From positions 11,250,001 through 11,314,000 of the forward strand of contig OZ005616.1 of NCBI GenBank assembly GCA_963930655.1: 64,000 nucleotides of DNA, read 5' to 3'. Below the pieces are notes generated by a model that saw nothing but the letters and a program-made list of their open reading frames with translations, was not told the origin of the DNA and searched no databases. This document shows, in pieces, positions 36,031-46,257 of this stretch. Made by a program: the position numbers and the translations under genes. Within the stretch, counting starts at the first letter, position 1, and every line of letters begins with the position of its first letter. This DNA is from Myrica gale. Lineage: Eukaryota; Streptophyta; Magnoliopsida; Fagales; Myricaceae.

Positions 36031-36754
36031 TTAGGGTCTAAACTTAGTTTCACAAGTAAACTCAAAATTTTGGTATTAATAAAATAATTATAAAAAATTA
36101 TCTCTCTCTCAATTAAATCATCTTTTTTCACTACAAATAAATATAAAAATTTATTCAAATCATCCATCTTCATTTTTTACCAACTCTAATATCTCAAAAT
36201 TTTAACCACCTAAAATTTTAACACTCAAACACGAATAGCTAGGGCTCCGGCCGATCCTTAGACTTCCTTCGCGCTGCCTGGGAACATCTTCATTTTTCTC
36301 CTTCTCTGGTTCTCTTTGCCACTAGTCGCGATTCTACCTCTTACGTTTCCCTGGGGTCGTAATAGAGTGGAGTATAATTGAAATCAATGAGAATTGAGAT
36401 GAACTATTTGTCTTCCAGGTCGCTAATTAAGGATATTGGCGTCTCTACACATTTAAAAAGGAATATTGTTTAGTTGGTTTGTTTAGAATTAAGCATCAAA
36501 TTCCCCTTAACTTGCGAATATTTCCCATTTTCCACTTAAATAAAAAACCTATTAACCCGCTAATGATTCATTTGTTTTGCCGTATTTTTTTTTTGTAAAT
36601 TACTTTCCATACTTTTTGACTGTTTGTAGCCTTGTAAAATGCGGTCAATCGAAACTTAATTTGGTCAACCGTAAAACACAGCTCCACTTTCCTGAAAGTG
36701 ATTTACTTTCTGAAACTAGTGAATCTTCTTTCTCGACCTACCTCTCCTAGTCTT
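36031..36754. other. Spacer without recognised genes
   Basis: AT-rich, with a slightly GC-richer patch at 36240-36360. No domain-bearing frame was recognised. Confidence 0.4.
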
Positions 36755-37215
36755 AGGAGTGGCCAAAAACCTGACCCCGACCAGACCTCCCTGCCCGAAA
36801 CCATTCGGGTTACATCGTGGTCGGGGTCAGGTTTTGAAACAAAAACTCGAGAAAAATTAGGTTCGTGTTCGGGTCTTTAACCGAAACTAAAGCATTCAAA
36901 GGAAACCGACCCTAACATTTTTAACCTTTTTAACCTTTTTCGGGGTCGAGGTTAGGTTTTGAAAGATAAACCTGAGAAAAATCAGGTTCGTGTTCAGGTC
37001 TCTAACCCGAAACCAAAGCATTCAAAGGATCCAACCCTGACAGTTTTAGCCTTTTTCGGGGTCGGGTTTTGAAATATGAACTCGAGAAAAATTAGGTTCA
37101 TGTTCGGGTCTCTAACCCGAAACCAAAACATTCAAATAAACCCGACGGCTTGCGAGTTTAGCTTTGTTTGGGGTCTGGGTAGAGTTTTAAAACATGACCC
37201 TGAGAAAAATCAGGT
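36755..37215. repeat. Tandem array, four units of about 112-119 bp
   Basis: Units start at about 36823, 36942, 37058 and 37170 with GGGGTC, then GGTTTTGAAA, then CGAGAAAAATTAGGTTCGTG, then GTCT-TAACC-GAAACCAAA and ATTCAAA. Units diverge moderately. The array could be the subterminal part of a DNA transposon, but no flanking duplication was confirmed. Confidence 0.75.
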
Positions 37216-38546
37216 CGATCATGGCTGATCTCCTTTCTTACTCTCGAAAAATATTTTTTTATTTTATTTCAAATTGATGTTAATAATTAAATTTATTAAT
37301 TATATAAAATTACAAAAAATAAAACATGCTTTAAAACATATTGCATTGAAATTACTTTACAAAATAAAGTACTTTACGTTAAAACAAACTTAGCCTTAGA
37401 GTACTAAAGAGTATTAGATAAATAGTATTGATAACTTGGTGACCAAAAGAATGAGAGAGTGGGGCACACGAATTGTCATTCCTTCTCCTCAAACGTACTT
37501 CTATAACGAATATGGCTAGACATACTTATTTTCTTTATAATTAGACTTCTAATATCTAGTTATTTGATGACCATCCTTCCAAAGTGGAATCAGGATCCTC
37601 TTCTTTCCGATGATAAATCGGAGAGGATCTTAATCCTTCGAAGTGAGCCCTGTAAGTAAAGCGATAAACATTTCTCCTCTAATAATAACTAACACAGTAA
37701 ATCCCCCTGAAAGGGAGATCTTTTTTCGGGATGATCTTATCGGCCGTACCGTACGTTAGACCTCCCATGTTTATATGCTTGGATTTTATTTTAATTTTTC
37801 TAATTTAAAAAACCCTCCTTCACACAATTTTATTTATTAATTTTCTTGGTTATTCTCTATTAATTCTCACCAAATCAACAATGGGATTTCATTAATTAAT
37901 TATTTCGTATATAAGCAACCTTCTTTTATCCTTTCATTAATTTTGATTTATGCTAATGTTTTTTAGTAAAGTAAAATTTATTGTTTTTGTACTGGAATAG
38001 ATGTAAAAAAAGATATGCGTGGCACTCTGTTACAGACTAAATCGAAGTCTAATCATATAAAAAGAATTATCATATTTATCATTTACTACTATAAGTTGAT
38101 CAAATTTTGTAAGTTACAAGGATTTGATTGTGATGAATTAATTTAGCTCCTTTTTTTTCCCATGCTGGACATCAAAATCACTGTCAATAATACTCTTATA
38201 TATATGATCCTTTAACATGGAGGACACTAGATCTTCCAAACAAATATTATGATCCTTTAAAATAATACTCTTATATATATAAGTTGTTACCCCATCCAGA
38301 AGCATAAGATAAGTTGTTAATTTTTGCTCAAAAAACTACAGAAATCCGAATCATAGAGGAGAGGGAGAATAAACGAAGCAGCTGATAAAGGAAGTAAAGG
38401 ATCTTATTTGAAATGAACATTACACAGCCATTCACAATTCCCAGGAAGTGTAAGTTCACAATCCCTCAGATATAAGACTCGAGAGCTCTGCGGCAGATTC
38501 TCCATGCAAGAGTAATGAAGACCTGCTCCTTCGACTTACATTTACA
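37216..38546. other. AT-rich spacer and 3' flank of the proline-rich gene
   Basis: No gene was recognised. A small inverted repeat lies near 37590-37630 (CTTTCCGAT and ATCGGAGAG). ATGATCCTTTAA and AATACTCTTATATATAT-type strings occur twice around 38190-38280. Sequence next to 38547 should be the 3' untranslated region of the gene ending there. Confidence 0.4.
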
Positions 38547-40991
38547 TCAAGGCCTCGCAGTTGCAATTGGTGGAGAAACGAATCGGTTTGAGTGATCAGT
38601 ACAGGGGGCTGTTGATTTGGCTGGGATATTAGTGGCGGTGCGAGATGATGTCGAAGGACTTGATGGTAACAGGCCGTTTCCCTGGGCAGGAGTGGTGGGA
38701 AAACCTGAACGTGAAGGTAACGTGGCCCCAGAGAAATCTGGCTTGCCCGTGGACGAAGGTGGTAAAGTGCCTGTGGGGAAAGTCGGGCCAGTTTGCCAAG
38801 GCGATTTTTGATTGGGGGATGACAGGCCTGAAACTGGAGGTAATCTGCCCCCAGAGAAAGATGGTCTACCGCTCGATGAAGGTGGCAGGATAGACGAGCC
38901 TGATAGTGGAGGCAACGAGGATCCAGAGAGAGATGGTTGGTTGCCTGACAAGGGTGGCAACTTGGCGCCCGAAAAAGTTGGTGTAGTTTGCGAAGGTGGA
39001 GTTGCTGAATTTGGCAAAGTCGGAGAGCCTGAAACAGGCGGCAACAAGGCCCCAGACAGAGATGATTGATTGCCTGACAAGGGTGGCAACTTGGCCCCAG
39101 ACAAAGTTGGGGTAGTTTGCGAAGGTGGCGTTGCTGAATTTGGAAGAGTGGGAGAGCCTGAAACAGGCGGCAACAAGGCCCCAGAGAGAGATGGTTGGGT
39201 GCTTGATATGGGTGGCAAAGAGGCTCCGGGCAAAGTTGGGTTAGTCTGGGAAGGTGGCATTGCTGAATTTGGAAAGCTGGGAGAGCTTGAAACAGGTGGC
39301 AATGAGGTCCCAGAGAGAGATGGTTGGGTGCTTGACACGGGTGGCAATGAGGCTCCCGACAAAGTTGGGTTAGTTTGCGAAGGTGGCATCGCTGAATTTG
39401 GCAAGGTGGGAGAGCTTGAAACAGGTGGCAATGAGGTCCCAGAGAGAGATGGTTGAGTGCTTGACACGGGTGGCAATGAGGCTCCAGACAAAGTTGGGTT
39501 AGTTTGCGAAGGTGGCATTGCTGAATTTGGCAGGGTGGGAGAGCCTGAAACAGGTGGCAACGAGGCCCCAGAGATAGATGATTGGGTGCCTGACACAGGT
39601 GGCATCGAGGCTCCAGACAAAGTTGGGTTAGTTTGTGAAGGTGACATTGCTGAATTTGACAAAGTGGGAGAGCTTGAAACAGGCGACAACGAGGGCCTAG
39701 AGACAGATGGTTGGGTGCCTGACACGGGTGGCAAAGAAGCTCCGGACAAAGTTGGGTTAGCTTGCGAAGGTGGCATTGCTGAATTTGATAGGCTGGGAGG
39801 GCTTGAAACAGGCGACAACGAGGGTACAAAGATGGATGGCTGGGTGCCTGACACGGCTGGCAACGAGGCTCCGGACAAAGTTGTGTTAGTTTGTGAAGGT
39901 GACATTGCTGAATTTGACAACGTGGGAGAGCCTGAAACAGGCGACAACGAGGGTCCAGAGACAGATGGTTGGGTGCCTGACACGGGTGGCAAAGAGTCTC
40001 CGGACAAAGTTGGGTTAGCTTGAGAAGGTGACATTGCTGAATTTGAAAGATTGGGAGAGCTTGAAACAGGCGACAACGAGGGTCCAGAGATGGATGGTTG
40101 GGTGCCTGACACGGGTGGCAACGAGGCTCCAGACAAAGTTGAGTTAGTTTGTGAAGGTGACATTGTTGAATTTGACAAAGTGGGAGAGCTTGAAGTAGGT
40201 GACAACGAGGGCCCAGAGACAGATGGTTGGGTACCTGACACGGGTGGCAAAGAGGCTCCCGAGAAAGTTGGGTTAGCTTGCGAAGGTGGCATTGCTGAAT
40301 TTGAAAGATTGGGAGAGCTTGAAATAGGCGACAACGAGGGTCCAGAGATGGATGGTTGGGTGCCTGACACGGGTGGCAACGAGGCTCCAGACAAAGTTGA
40401 GTTAGTTTGTGAAGGTGACATTGCTGAATTTGATGGGGTCGGAGAGCTTGAAATAGGTGACAACGAGGCCCCAGAAAGAGATGGTTGGGTGCCTGACATG
40501 GGTGACAATGAGACGCCAGACAAAGTTGGGTTATCTTGTGAAGGTGGCATTGCTGAATTTGGTGTTACGGGAGAGCCTAAAACAGACGGCGACGAGGCCC
40601 TAGAGAGTGGTGGTTGGGTGCTTGACATGGGCGGCAACGAGCCTCTGGACAAAGTTGGGTTAGCCTGCGAAGGTGACATTGCTGAATTTGGCGTGGTGGG
40701 AGAGCCTGAAACAGGCGGCGACGAGGCCCTAGAGAGTGGTGGTTGGGTGCTTGACAATGGTGGAGTGGGAGTGGGGGTGGGGGTGGGGGTAGGGGGGTTA
40801 TACTTCGATATGCTTGTTATGGGATTTGGTGCAGAGGAGACTGTCGTCCGAGTGGGAGTGGGAGGCGCGCCAGGTACAGGTGCAGGGGATGGAGCTGTGT
40901 CTAATAGCTGCCGCGCAGCAAGAGTCACTTTGATGCTCGAAGGCGATAAAGCAATGAGGAAAACTAAGAAGCAGAAAGTGTAAGAGGCCAT
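38547..40991 (-). CDS. Secreted Pro/Ser-rich tandem-repeat cell-wall-type protein, 814 aa
   Basis: A single open exon. The chosen start (40991, MASYTFCFLVFLIALSPSS) gives a clear signal peptide, hydrophobic from residue 5 to 20 with likely cleavage before or near ARQLLDT. That junction resembles the AARxLLxT start of mature PELPK/PRP-type wall proteins. A Pro-Thr run (about 66-77) precedes fourteen 43-residue repeats (104-705) of the type AMPPSQTNPTLSGASLPPVS, then a Pro/Ser/Gly tail with no membrane segment or GPI signal. Many SPS/SPP motifs would allow prolyl hydroxylation and O-glycosylation. The frame extends upstream to 41105, but that start lies before the TATA box at 41075-41082, so it is rejected; 41003 is a possible alternative. 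Function inferred: extracellular matrix protein. No catalytic domain. Confidence 0.85.
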   Translation of the reverse strand: MASYTFCFLVFLIALSPSSIKVTLAARQLLDTAPSPAPVPGAPPTPTRTTVSSAPNPITSISKYNPPTPTPTPTPTPPLSSTQPPLSRASSPPVSGSPTTPNSAMSPSQANPTLSRGSLPPMSSTQPPLSRASSPSVLGSPVTPNSAMPPSQDNPTLSGVSLSPMSGTQPSLSGASLSPISSSPTPSNSAMSPSQTNSTLSGASLPPVSGTQPSISGPSLSPISSSPNLSNSAMPPSQANPTFSGASLPPVSGTQPSVSGPSLSPTSSSPTLSNSTMSPSQTNSTLSGASLPPVSGTQPSISGPSLSPVSSSPNLSNSAMSPSQANPTLSGDSLPPVSGTQPSVSGPSLSPVSGSPTLSNSAMSPSQTNTTLSGASLPAVSGTQPSIFVPSLSPVSSPPSLSNSAMPPSQANPTLSGASLPPVSGTQPSVSRPSLSPVSSSPTLSNSAMSPSQTNPTLSGASMPPVSGTQSSISGASLPPVSGSPTLPNSAMPPSQTNPTLSGASLPPVSSTQPSLSGTSLPPVSSSPTLPNSAMPPSQTNPTLSGASLPPVSSTQPSLSGTSLPPVSSSPSFPNSAMPPSQTNPTLPGASLPPISSTQPSLSGALLPPVSGSPTLPNSATPPSQTTPTLSGAKLPPLSGNQSSLSGALLPPVSGSPTLPNSATPPSQTTPTFSGAKLPPLSGNQPSLSGSSLPPLSGSSILPPSSSGRPSFSGGRLPPVSGLSSPNQKSPWQTGPTFPTGTLPPSSTGKPDFSGATLPSRSGFPTTPAQGNGLLPSSPSTSSRTATNIPAKSTAPCTDHSNRFVSPPIATARP
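38877..40682 (-). repeat. 129-bp tandem repeat array, 14 units
   Basis: Fourteen contiguous units of 43 codons were counted in the proline-rich protein. Units 3-8 alternate between an SQTN...SISG type and an SQAN...SVSG type, giving an 86-codon (258-bp) higher-order period. Units 10-14 form a second subclass (LPNS ends). Confidence 0.9.
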
Positions 40992-41074
40992 CGCTGTGTG
41001 CATTCCAATATGTTTTACGACACCAAGCAAGAAGAGATTGTTTTGGTGTGAGAGATCAGGAAGGCCGTCCTCTG

Positions 41075-41082
41075 TTTTTATA
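41075..41082 (-). promoter_or_regulatory. TATA box of the proline-rich gene
   Basis: The minus strand reads CTATAAAAACAG here, 84-91 bases upstream of the chosen ATG (40991). The distance fits a short leader and supports the downstream start. Confidence 0.75.
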
Positions 41083-42629
41083 GCTACAAGTTGATGGGCC
41101 CGCATCGTGCATCGTTGGTGTCTCGGCTAACTTACATATGTCTAGTTTGGTAGACATCTTGACAGCATATTCTCGACTTTGACTTTTTGTCATCTTCGTT
41201 TGGAAATTTTTTCAAATATCTTCATGGTTTGTTCAATTGATCAGTTCCAATTTTACTTGAAGAAATCGGTATTGTCATAGGAGTACTGCTATGACAATAT
41301 AATCTGTACGAAGTAAATTGGTTGTGTACTCCGTCGGTGTCAAAGTAATAAGGCCAGGTGTGACAGATTTTTCTTGTTGTCTAAATTTTTGTAGAGATAG
41401 TTCGGTTGAGTGTTTTTTTTTATGATTTGTATGTTACTTTTATATTTACATGTCAAATATTACAAAACACATGTATTTTAATACAACACTTTCTTACCTT
41501 TTTTTACAAACATCAATCTCTTTTAACAACTTATGCACGCATGTCAACACAACTTTATTATCACCTAAATATACACAATTTTATCAGAATCCTATAAATT
41601 TCTTCCAAACGAACGTTACCTAGGTTGTCTTTGTTTTGGCGTAAATCAAGAAATATTGAAAAATATTATGAACTGAAAATATTTTATGAAAAACTCCTAG
41701 TTTCTAATATTTTTGGCTGACACATTGAACATTATCCATAAAATTATTTTTGGCATTTTGTCTTATATTGAATTTTTATAGATATTTTTATTAAACTAAT
41801 ATTTTTATTCTAAATAATATGAATTTCTATAAAATATATTGAAAATTAAATCTAATCAGTTTAATGTTACTTTTCGTAAAGAAGTTTGCAAAAGTTAACA
41901 CAAAACATTTATAAATATTTCATCTTTGATACCACGTGTGATAATTAATATGATTAATTATTTTAGCGTGGTTAGTATATATAGGTTTCGAGTACTTTTT
42001 GTAGGCTTGACACAGAATCCACGGAGAGTTGGGGTTTTGTTAGGCCTGACACGGAATCCACGGGGAGGGGGTATTGGTGCTCATATAAAAGATAGTTTGG
42101 AAAATAAACTTATTTTATGCTCAGGACGCTTAAATATCTCGTTCATCAAGATATTATTCTTCATCCTTACAAAATGGTAGAGAGAACATTACATTAAATG
42201 GTAAAATTTAGGTTAAATAACTAATAACTAAACCAACAATACTCTAAAAAAGAAATTCTAGTGTGATACCTTGAATTTCACATTGAGTAAAAGAAGAAAC
42301 AGAACGAGAGATGAGTTTTATGTTTTATAACGACAAAATATCATATTAATGATTCTAACTAGTTTCAAAAAATAACCTTAACTAATTTTTTTAAAGTCAA
42401 AATGCATATGTAACTAGTGCTTCATTGGGCTGTTATAAATGGTATCAAAGCGGCTTTAGTAATAATTAAGGGTTTGATGGGCCTTAACGAAAAAGAGGAG
42501 ATTATGATATGCCGAATCTCACATTGAGTGTAAAAAGAGAGAGAACTAGGAATGGTATTTTAATGATTCTAATCTACTTCAAAAAATTAACCTTAATTAA
42601 TATTTTTGAAGTCAAAATATGGAGGACAC
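41083..42629. other. Spacer with MITE-like remnants
   Basis: No gene was recognised. At about 41450-41632 the sequence resembles the end of the Tourist-like MITEs (ATCACCTAAA, CAAACGAACGTTACC). At about 42000-42080 a short direct repeat CTTGACACAGAATCCACGG / CCTGACACGGAATCCACGG is visible. Confidence 0.4.
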
Positions 42630-42632
42630 TAG

Positions 42633-42810
42633 GAGTCTGTTCGGTTATGAAATATTTTGAGAATTTTTTGTGTTTTGAGAATTTTTAGGCGATGTTAACT
42701 TTATTGGCATGCGTGCAGTAGTTATTTTTAAGTGATGTTAAAAACATGTTCGGTTTGTGTATTCTCAGGATTCAAAAAATCCTGAGAATTCAAATAAACC
42801 GAACAAACCC
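42633..42810. mobile_element. Tourist-like MITE, 178 bp
   Basis: Ends GAGTCTGTTCGGTT and, inverted, GGGTTTGTTCGGTT. TAG flanks it on both sides (42630-42632 and 42811-42813). Related in reverse orientation to the MITE at 20919-21089. Confidence 0.78.
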
Positions 42811-43225
42811 TAGATCTTTCTTATATTTGTTACATCTAGGACAATTTTCTTGACGGTGAAAGACCGGAGGAGTTCAGCAATCATCTCTAAGTTGAGCACC
42901 CACTAAGACCAAATTAGTGGGATTAAGCCAAACCCACTTGAATTCAACGTCCCGTTCAAACTTTATGAGCTGACACGACCCACTAATACCGAATTTATAT
43001 TGTGGGTTTTAGTACAACTGGCATTGGATTTGGGGCTGTCTTATATATGTTTATTTTTAACTTACCGCACTAAAGCATACACTAACCAAGCCATCTAGAT
43101 TATCAATTAGCACAGCCAGAAGGTGACTCCCCTTTTACTTTTAGGCCCCCGTTGCGTGCAATGTCATGTAGAAAGGAAGCATTAATTTTGCGAGTTTAGT
43201 ATGAATTTTGTGATATTAACAAATC

Positions 43226-43550
43226 ATTATTCGGTTTTTAAATTGATCATAAAAGTCCATGAGTTTATATTTTTTGTCAAAAAAATCATTCTCTTAAAAT
43301 TTCATTCTCAAAATTAATGTTTCACAAGTCAATTCCAATTATAAGTTGACACGCGTCACCCATAACTAAAATCACGTGAATTATAATTTTTGAAGTTTTT
43401 TTCTTAATTTTTTATTTTTTAAAATAATTTAAACTAATGATTGGAACTGACGTGTGAATAGTTAACTTTATATATAGAAGTTTAATGAAAAACTTATTTG
43501 ATAAAAATTACAAACTCAAGGACTTTTATAATCAAAGTGAATGACTATTT
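43226..43550. mobile_element. Foldback MITE next to the second Pack-MULE
   Basis: The left arm has GATCATAAAAGTCCATGAGT and GTCAATTCCAATTATAAGTT; the right arm in reverse complement has GATTATAAAAGTCCTTGAGT and GTCAGTTCCAATCATT. The right end abuts the 9-bp flank of the next element. No coding content. Confidence 0.6.
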
Positions 43551-43557
43551 TTTAAAA

Positions 43558-44419
43558 GGGAAAAATTCACTTTGTACCCCTGAACTTTTGGGTCATTTCT
43601 AAGTTGCACTCACTTTTATCGATTCCATTAGATTAGTAGTCCAAAGTTTATGTTTACGTTGATTTCCACCCTGGACCTCAAATTGTCGTTACTTCTCACG
43701 GGAAACCAACCACACGTCGTTCACCTGACAACTTACCGTTTAGATTGTCCGTTTTGCCCTTAACGCAAATAGACGCTGAAACAGAAATAGAACATTCGGT
43801 TTGAAAACTGAGCAGTGCTTCAATATTGGGCTTGCTTCTAGATTGTCGAATGAAAAGCTTTTTGACCTTATGTGGCTTCTTTAGGAGACTTTATGAGCCT
43901 GAGAATTTGGCCACGAAGAGCTTTCTTCAGAAGAAGAGGCATGAGGGGTTGAAATTGGTTATAGTCGAGATGATGAAATGACACAAAAATTTGTATCGCG
44001 TTGTTCTTTGAACAGTATGCAAAGAACGAGAACGAAAAATCACCACCCTTCTATTCGCCTCGGAAGATCGCTCTCCATCAACGTTTTTCAGGGGGAGGAG
44101 AGAGGCGCATCTGGGCATTGGCGAGGTGGAGGACGAGGTGCTACCGTTGGTTCGTACTTGTCCTTCAAGAATCCGAAGAAGAGGGTCAGCCAGTCGAGGA
44201 GGTCCACATTAGGGGAAGGGGAAAACGGGAAATGAGAACTTTAAGTTCTCACGTGGACGACACATGATTGGTTTGCCGTGAGAAGTAACGACAATTTGAG
44301 ATCTATGGTGGAAATCAACGTAAATATAAATTTTGGAGTACTAATCTAACGAAATAGATAAAAGTAGGTATAACTTATAAATAACCCCGAAGTTTAGGGG
44401 TGCAAAATGAATTTTCCCC
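43558..44419. mobile_element. Second Pack-MULE of the same family, 862 bp
   Basis: Terminal repeats begin GGGAAAAATTCACTTTG and end CAAAATGAATTTTCCCC. They share blocks with the 20249-22595 element, including CACTTTTATCGATT, AAAGTTTATGTTTACGTTG and TTTCCACCCTGGACCT. Flanking 9-mers TTTTTAAAA (43549-43557) and TTATTAAAA (44420-44428) match at 8 of 9 positions. The interior contains a minus-strand callose synthase fragment (44077-44210) and about 280 bp of unidentified sequence. Confidence 0.82.
44077..44210 (-). pseudogene. Captured callose synthase fragment (second copy)
   Basis: The minus strand reads NVDLLDWLTLFFGFLKD, then, across small frame slips, NVRTNG / HLVLHLANAQMRLSPPP and finally VDG. 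This matches the callose synthase segment DWLxLFFGFQxDNVRNQREHLVLHLANAQMRLSPPPDN. It extends further than the copy at 20529-20646 and keeps the Gly of FFGF. Frameshifts show it is not functional. Confidence 0.82.
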
Positions 44420-44428
44420 TTATTAAAA

Positions 44429-45650
44429 TGTGTCAAAATTCAAAGACCAAATAAGTACGTGACTCATATTCTAATGTTTTTGTGCACGTGTAAAATTTAG
44501 AGAAAATAAATGTGGGCACTATCTTCATTTCAAGTGCCCTTTTACCATTTTGTGTTTAATTTAGAGGGAAAAGTTAACGGGAATGCAACATTTATAACAT
44601 GGGTAGTGTTTGAAAATTGTTTTTATCGCACTTGTACAGTCATGACAAATGCGTGGATAGTGGTCTATAAAAAAACAATATAAAGCGCTACTTCCTTTTA
44701 TGGCCTTTTATCAGGCTAGCTGCATAGGGTGGATGCATTTATTTCTCTCGTTGTTTCAACTCAAAAAAGAAAAGAAAAAAAAGAAAGGTAGAATGTCATG
44801 TTTTAAAAGTAAGAAAGTATTCATTTTCAAAGAGAACCTTTTATTTTCTTGCTGTTTTTGGGATCAGTTAGATGTAGGGACGAAGGTAAGGGGGCCTGCG
44901 GGGGCCATGGCTCGCCTAGCTCTCCAAAAACATTTAAAGATTTTTTTTTCTTTAGTAAAAAATATTTTTTTAAGCAATTTTTAGTATTTTTTAATTCTAG
45001 CTTCGTTCCTGGTTAGATTGAACCATGGGCAATGGTTAGGAATGAGGAGAGTTCTTTCTTCTATAGATTTGGTTATGAGCTTATCCTATGCAAGAGTGGG
45101 AAATCCAAGGGCAGTCACTCAGGTCGTATGGTCTTTCTTGTCGACAAATGGTTCTACCCATTTGGTTAACTTTTTTTGGTCCAGTCAGATGTCACGAGAG
45201 ATTGAGCTTTTACTTGAAAAGGGATTCCATTTTTGTCTTTTTTTCTAAGCAGATTAAAAGTACCAATTCTGTCTGGCATCAAACAAGATGATGAACTCGC
45301 TTAGAGAGAGAGAGAAAAAAAAAAAACATGATGAAGAACTCTCCAGTTGAAAGCCAACCTGAATAAATGATCTTACAGTCTGAGTTCAAACTATTCCTTA
45401 GAGCAGTAAAGTACATTATGAAGGAGATAATTTAATGGATATTTCGTGATATATATAAGTAGAGGCTTAGGACATATCATTTGGTCAATAATTGTTTTAT
45501 TAATCAATTATCAATATAATAGTCTCTAATTTTTAAACTAATCAATTTAATTTTTACACTATTGTGGTCTATAAATCCATCCATCATTAACAGAGTATAG
45601 TTGAGCGTGGTTTTTAAAGAGCATAGAGATTTTAATTATATTGAAAAAAA
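44429..45650. other. Spacer with transposon debris
   Basis: No gene was recognised. A stretch near 44875-44930 (GGGACGAAGGTAAGGGGGCC and following) resembles the terminus of the hAT-like family described at 45690 and 59564, so it may be a fragment of that family. Confidence 0.35.
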
Positions 45651-45912
45651 TGGTTGAATGCACTTCCTAGTTTTGGAAGTCATCACATGTAATTTTTTTT
45701 ATTTCATAAGTTGGCCCCTGGCCCGATCCCCATAAGCTCAGGCCAACCCTGAATATGCAGACTGTTAGGCCCAGGCCATTTTATTTTTTAATATCCAGAG
45801 AGTGAAACAACGTCGTTTCACCATCTGCCTTAAAAAAAATCAAAACGTGAAGCGTGAACGAAAAAAAATCAAAACATTGTGAAACGGTACGTTTCACCCT
45901 GTTTTGAAAAAA

Positions 45913-46257
45913 CCCTCCCTCTTTCTCTAGACCCTCTCTCTCTCTATCTCTCTCCCTCTCTCTCTTTCTCTCCTCACACATGTATCCCTCTTTCTCTCTC
46001 TTCAAATTTTCTCTCCCTCTCTCGCTTCTCACACATGCAGGGAATCAGGCTTCAACAGTTGCCCACCGCCACACCATCGTGCCCCGTTGCCCACCGCCCT
46101 CTCTCTCTCTCTCTCTACCACACCGCTGCTGCCTGTTGGAATGCTGGTAACCAGTAAGGCTGTAGGCTCTCTTCCCGTCTTTCCCTCTAAGTCTCTCTTT
46201 TGCTCTTTGTCTCTCTCTCTCTCTCTCAACTCTCGCTCTCGTCTCTCTCTCTCTTGA
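45913..46257. repeat. CT-rich microsatellite clusters
   Basis: Several (CT)n runs separated by short unique sequence. They create low-complexity Ser/Leu or Arg/Glu frames on the two strands without biological support. Confidence 0.85.

Noticed and set aside
38456..39829. 457-codon minus frame rich in Cys, His and Leu
   Set aside because: It overlaps the signal-peptide-bearing proline-rich frame on the same strand and is kept open only by the 129-bp repeat period; it lacks a promoter, signal or domain.
40051..40983. 310-codon plus frame (ELETGDNEGPEMDGW-type repeats) and its neighbours at 39070-40023
   Set aside because: Antisense shadow of the repeat array; no start context or domain.
40992..41105. 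N-terminal extension of the proline-rich protein (start MRAHQLV)
   Set aside because: The extension would start upstream of the TATA box at 41075-41082 and places an internal hydrophobic signal 40 residues in; the start at 40991 gives a proper signal peptide.
45781..46229. Arg/Glu-rich and Ser/Leu-rich frames
   Set aside because: Low-complexity translation of CT repeats.
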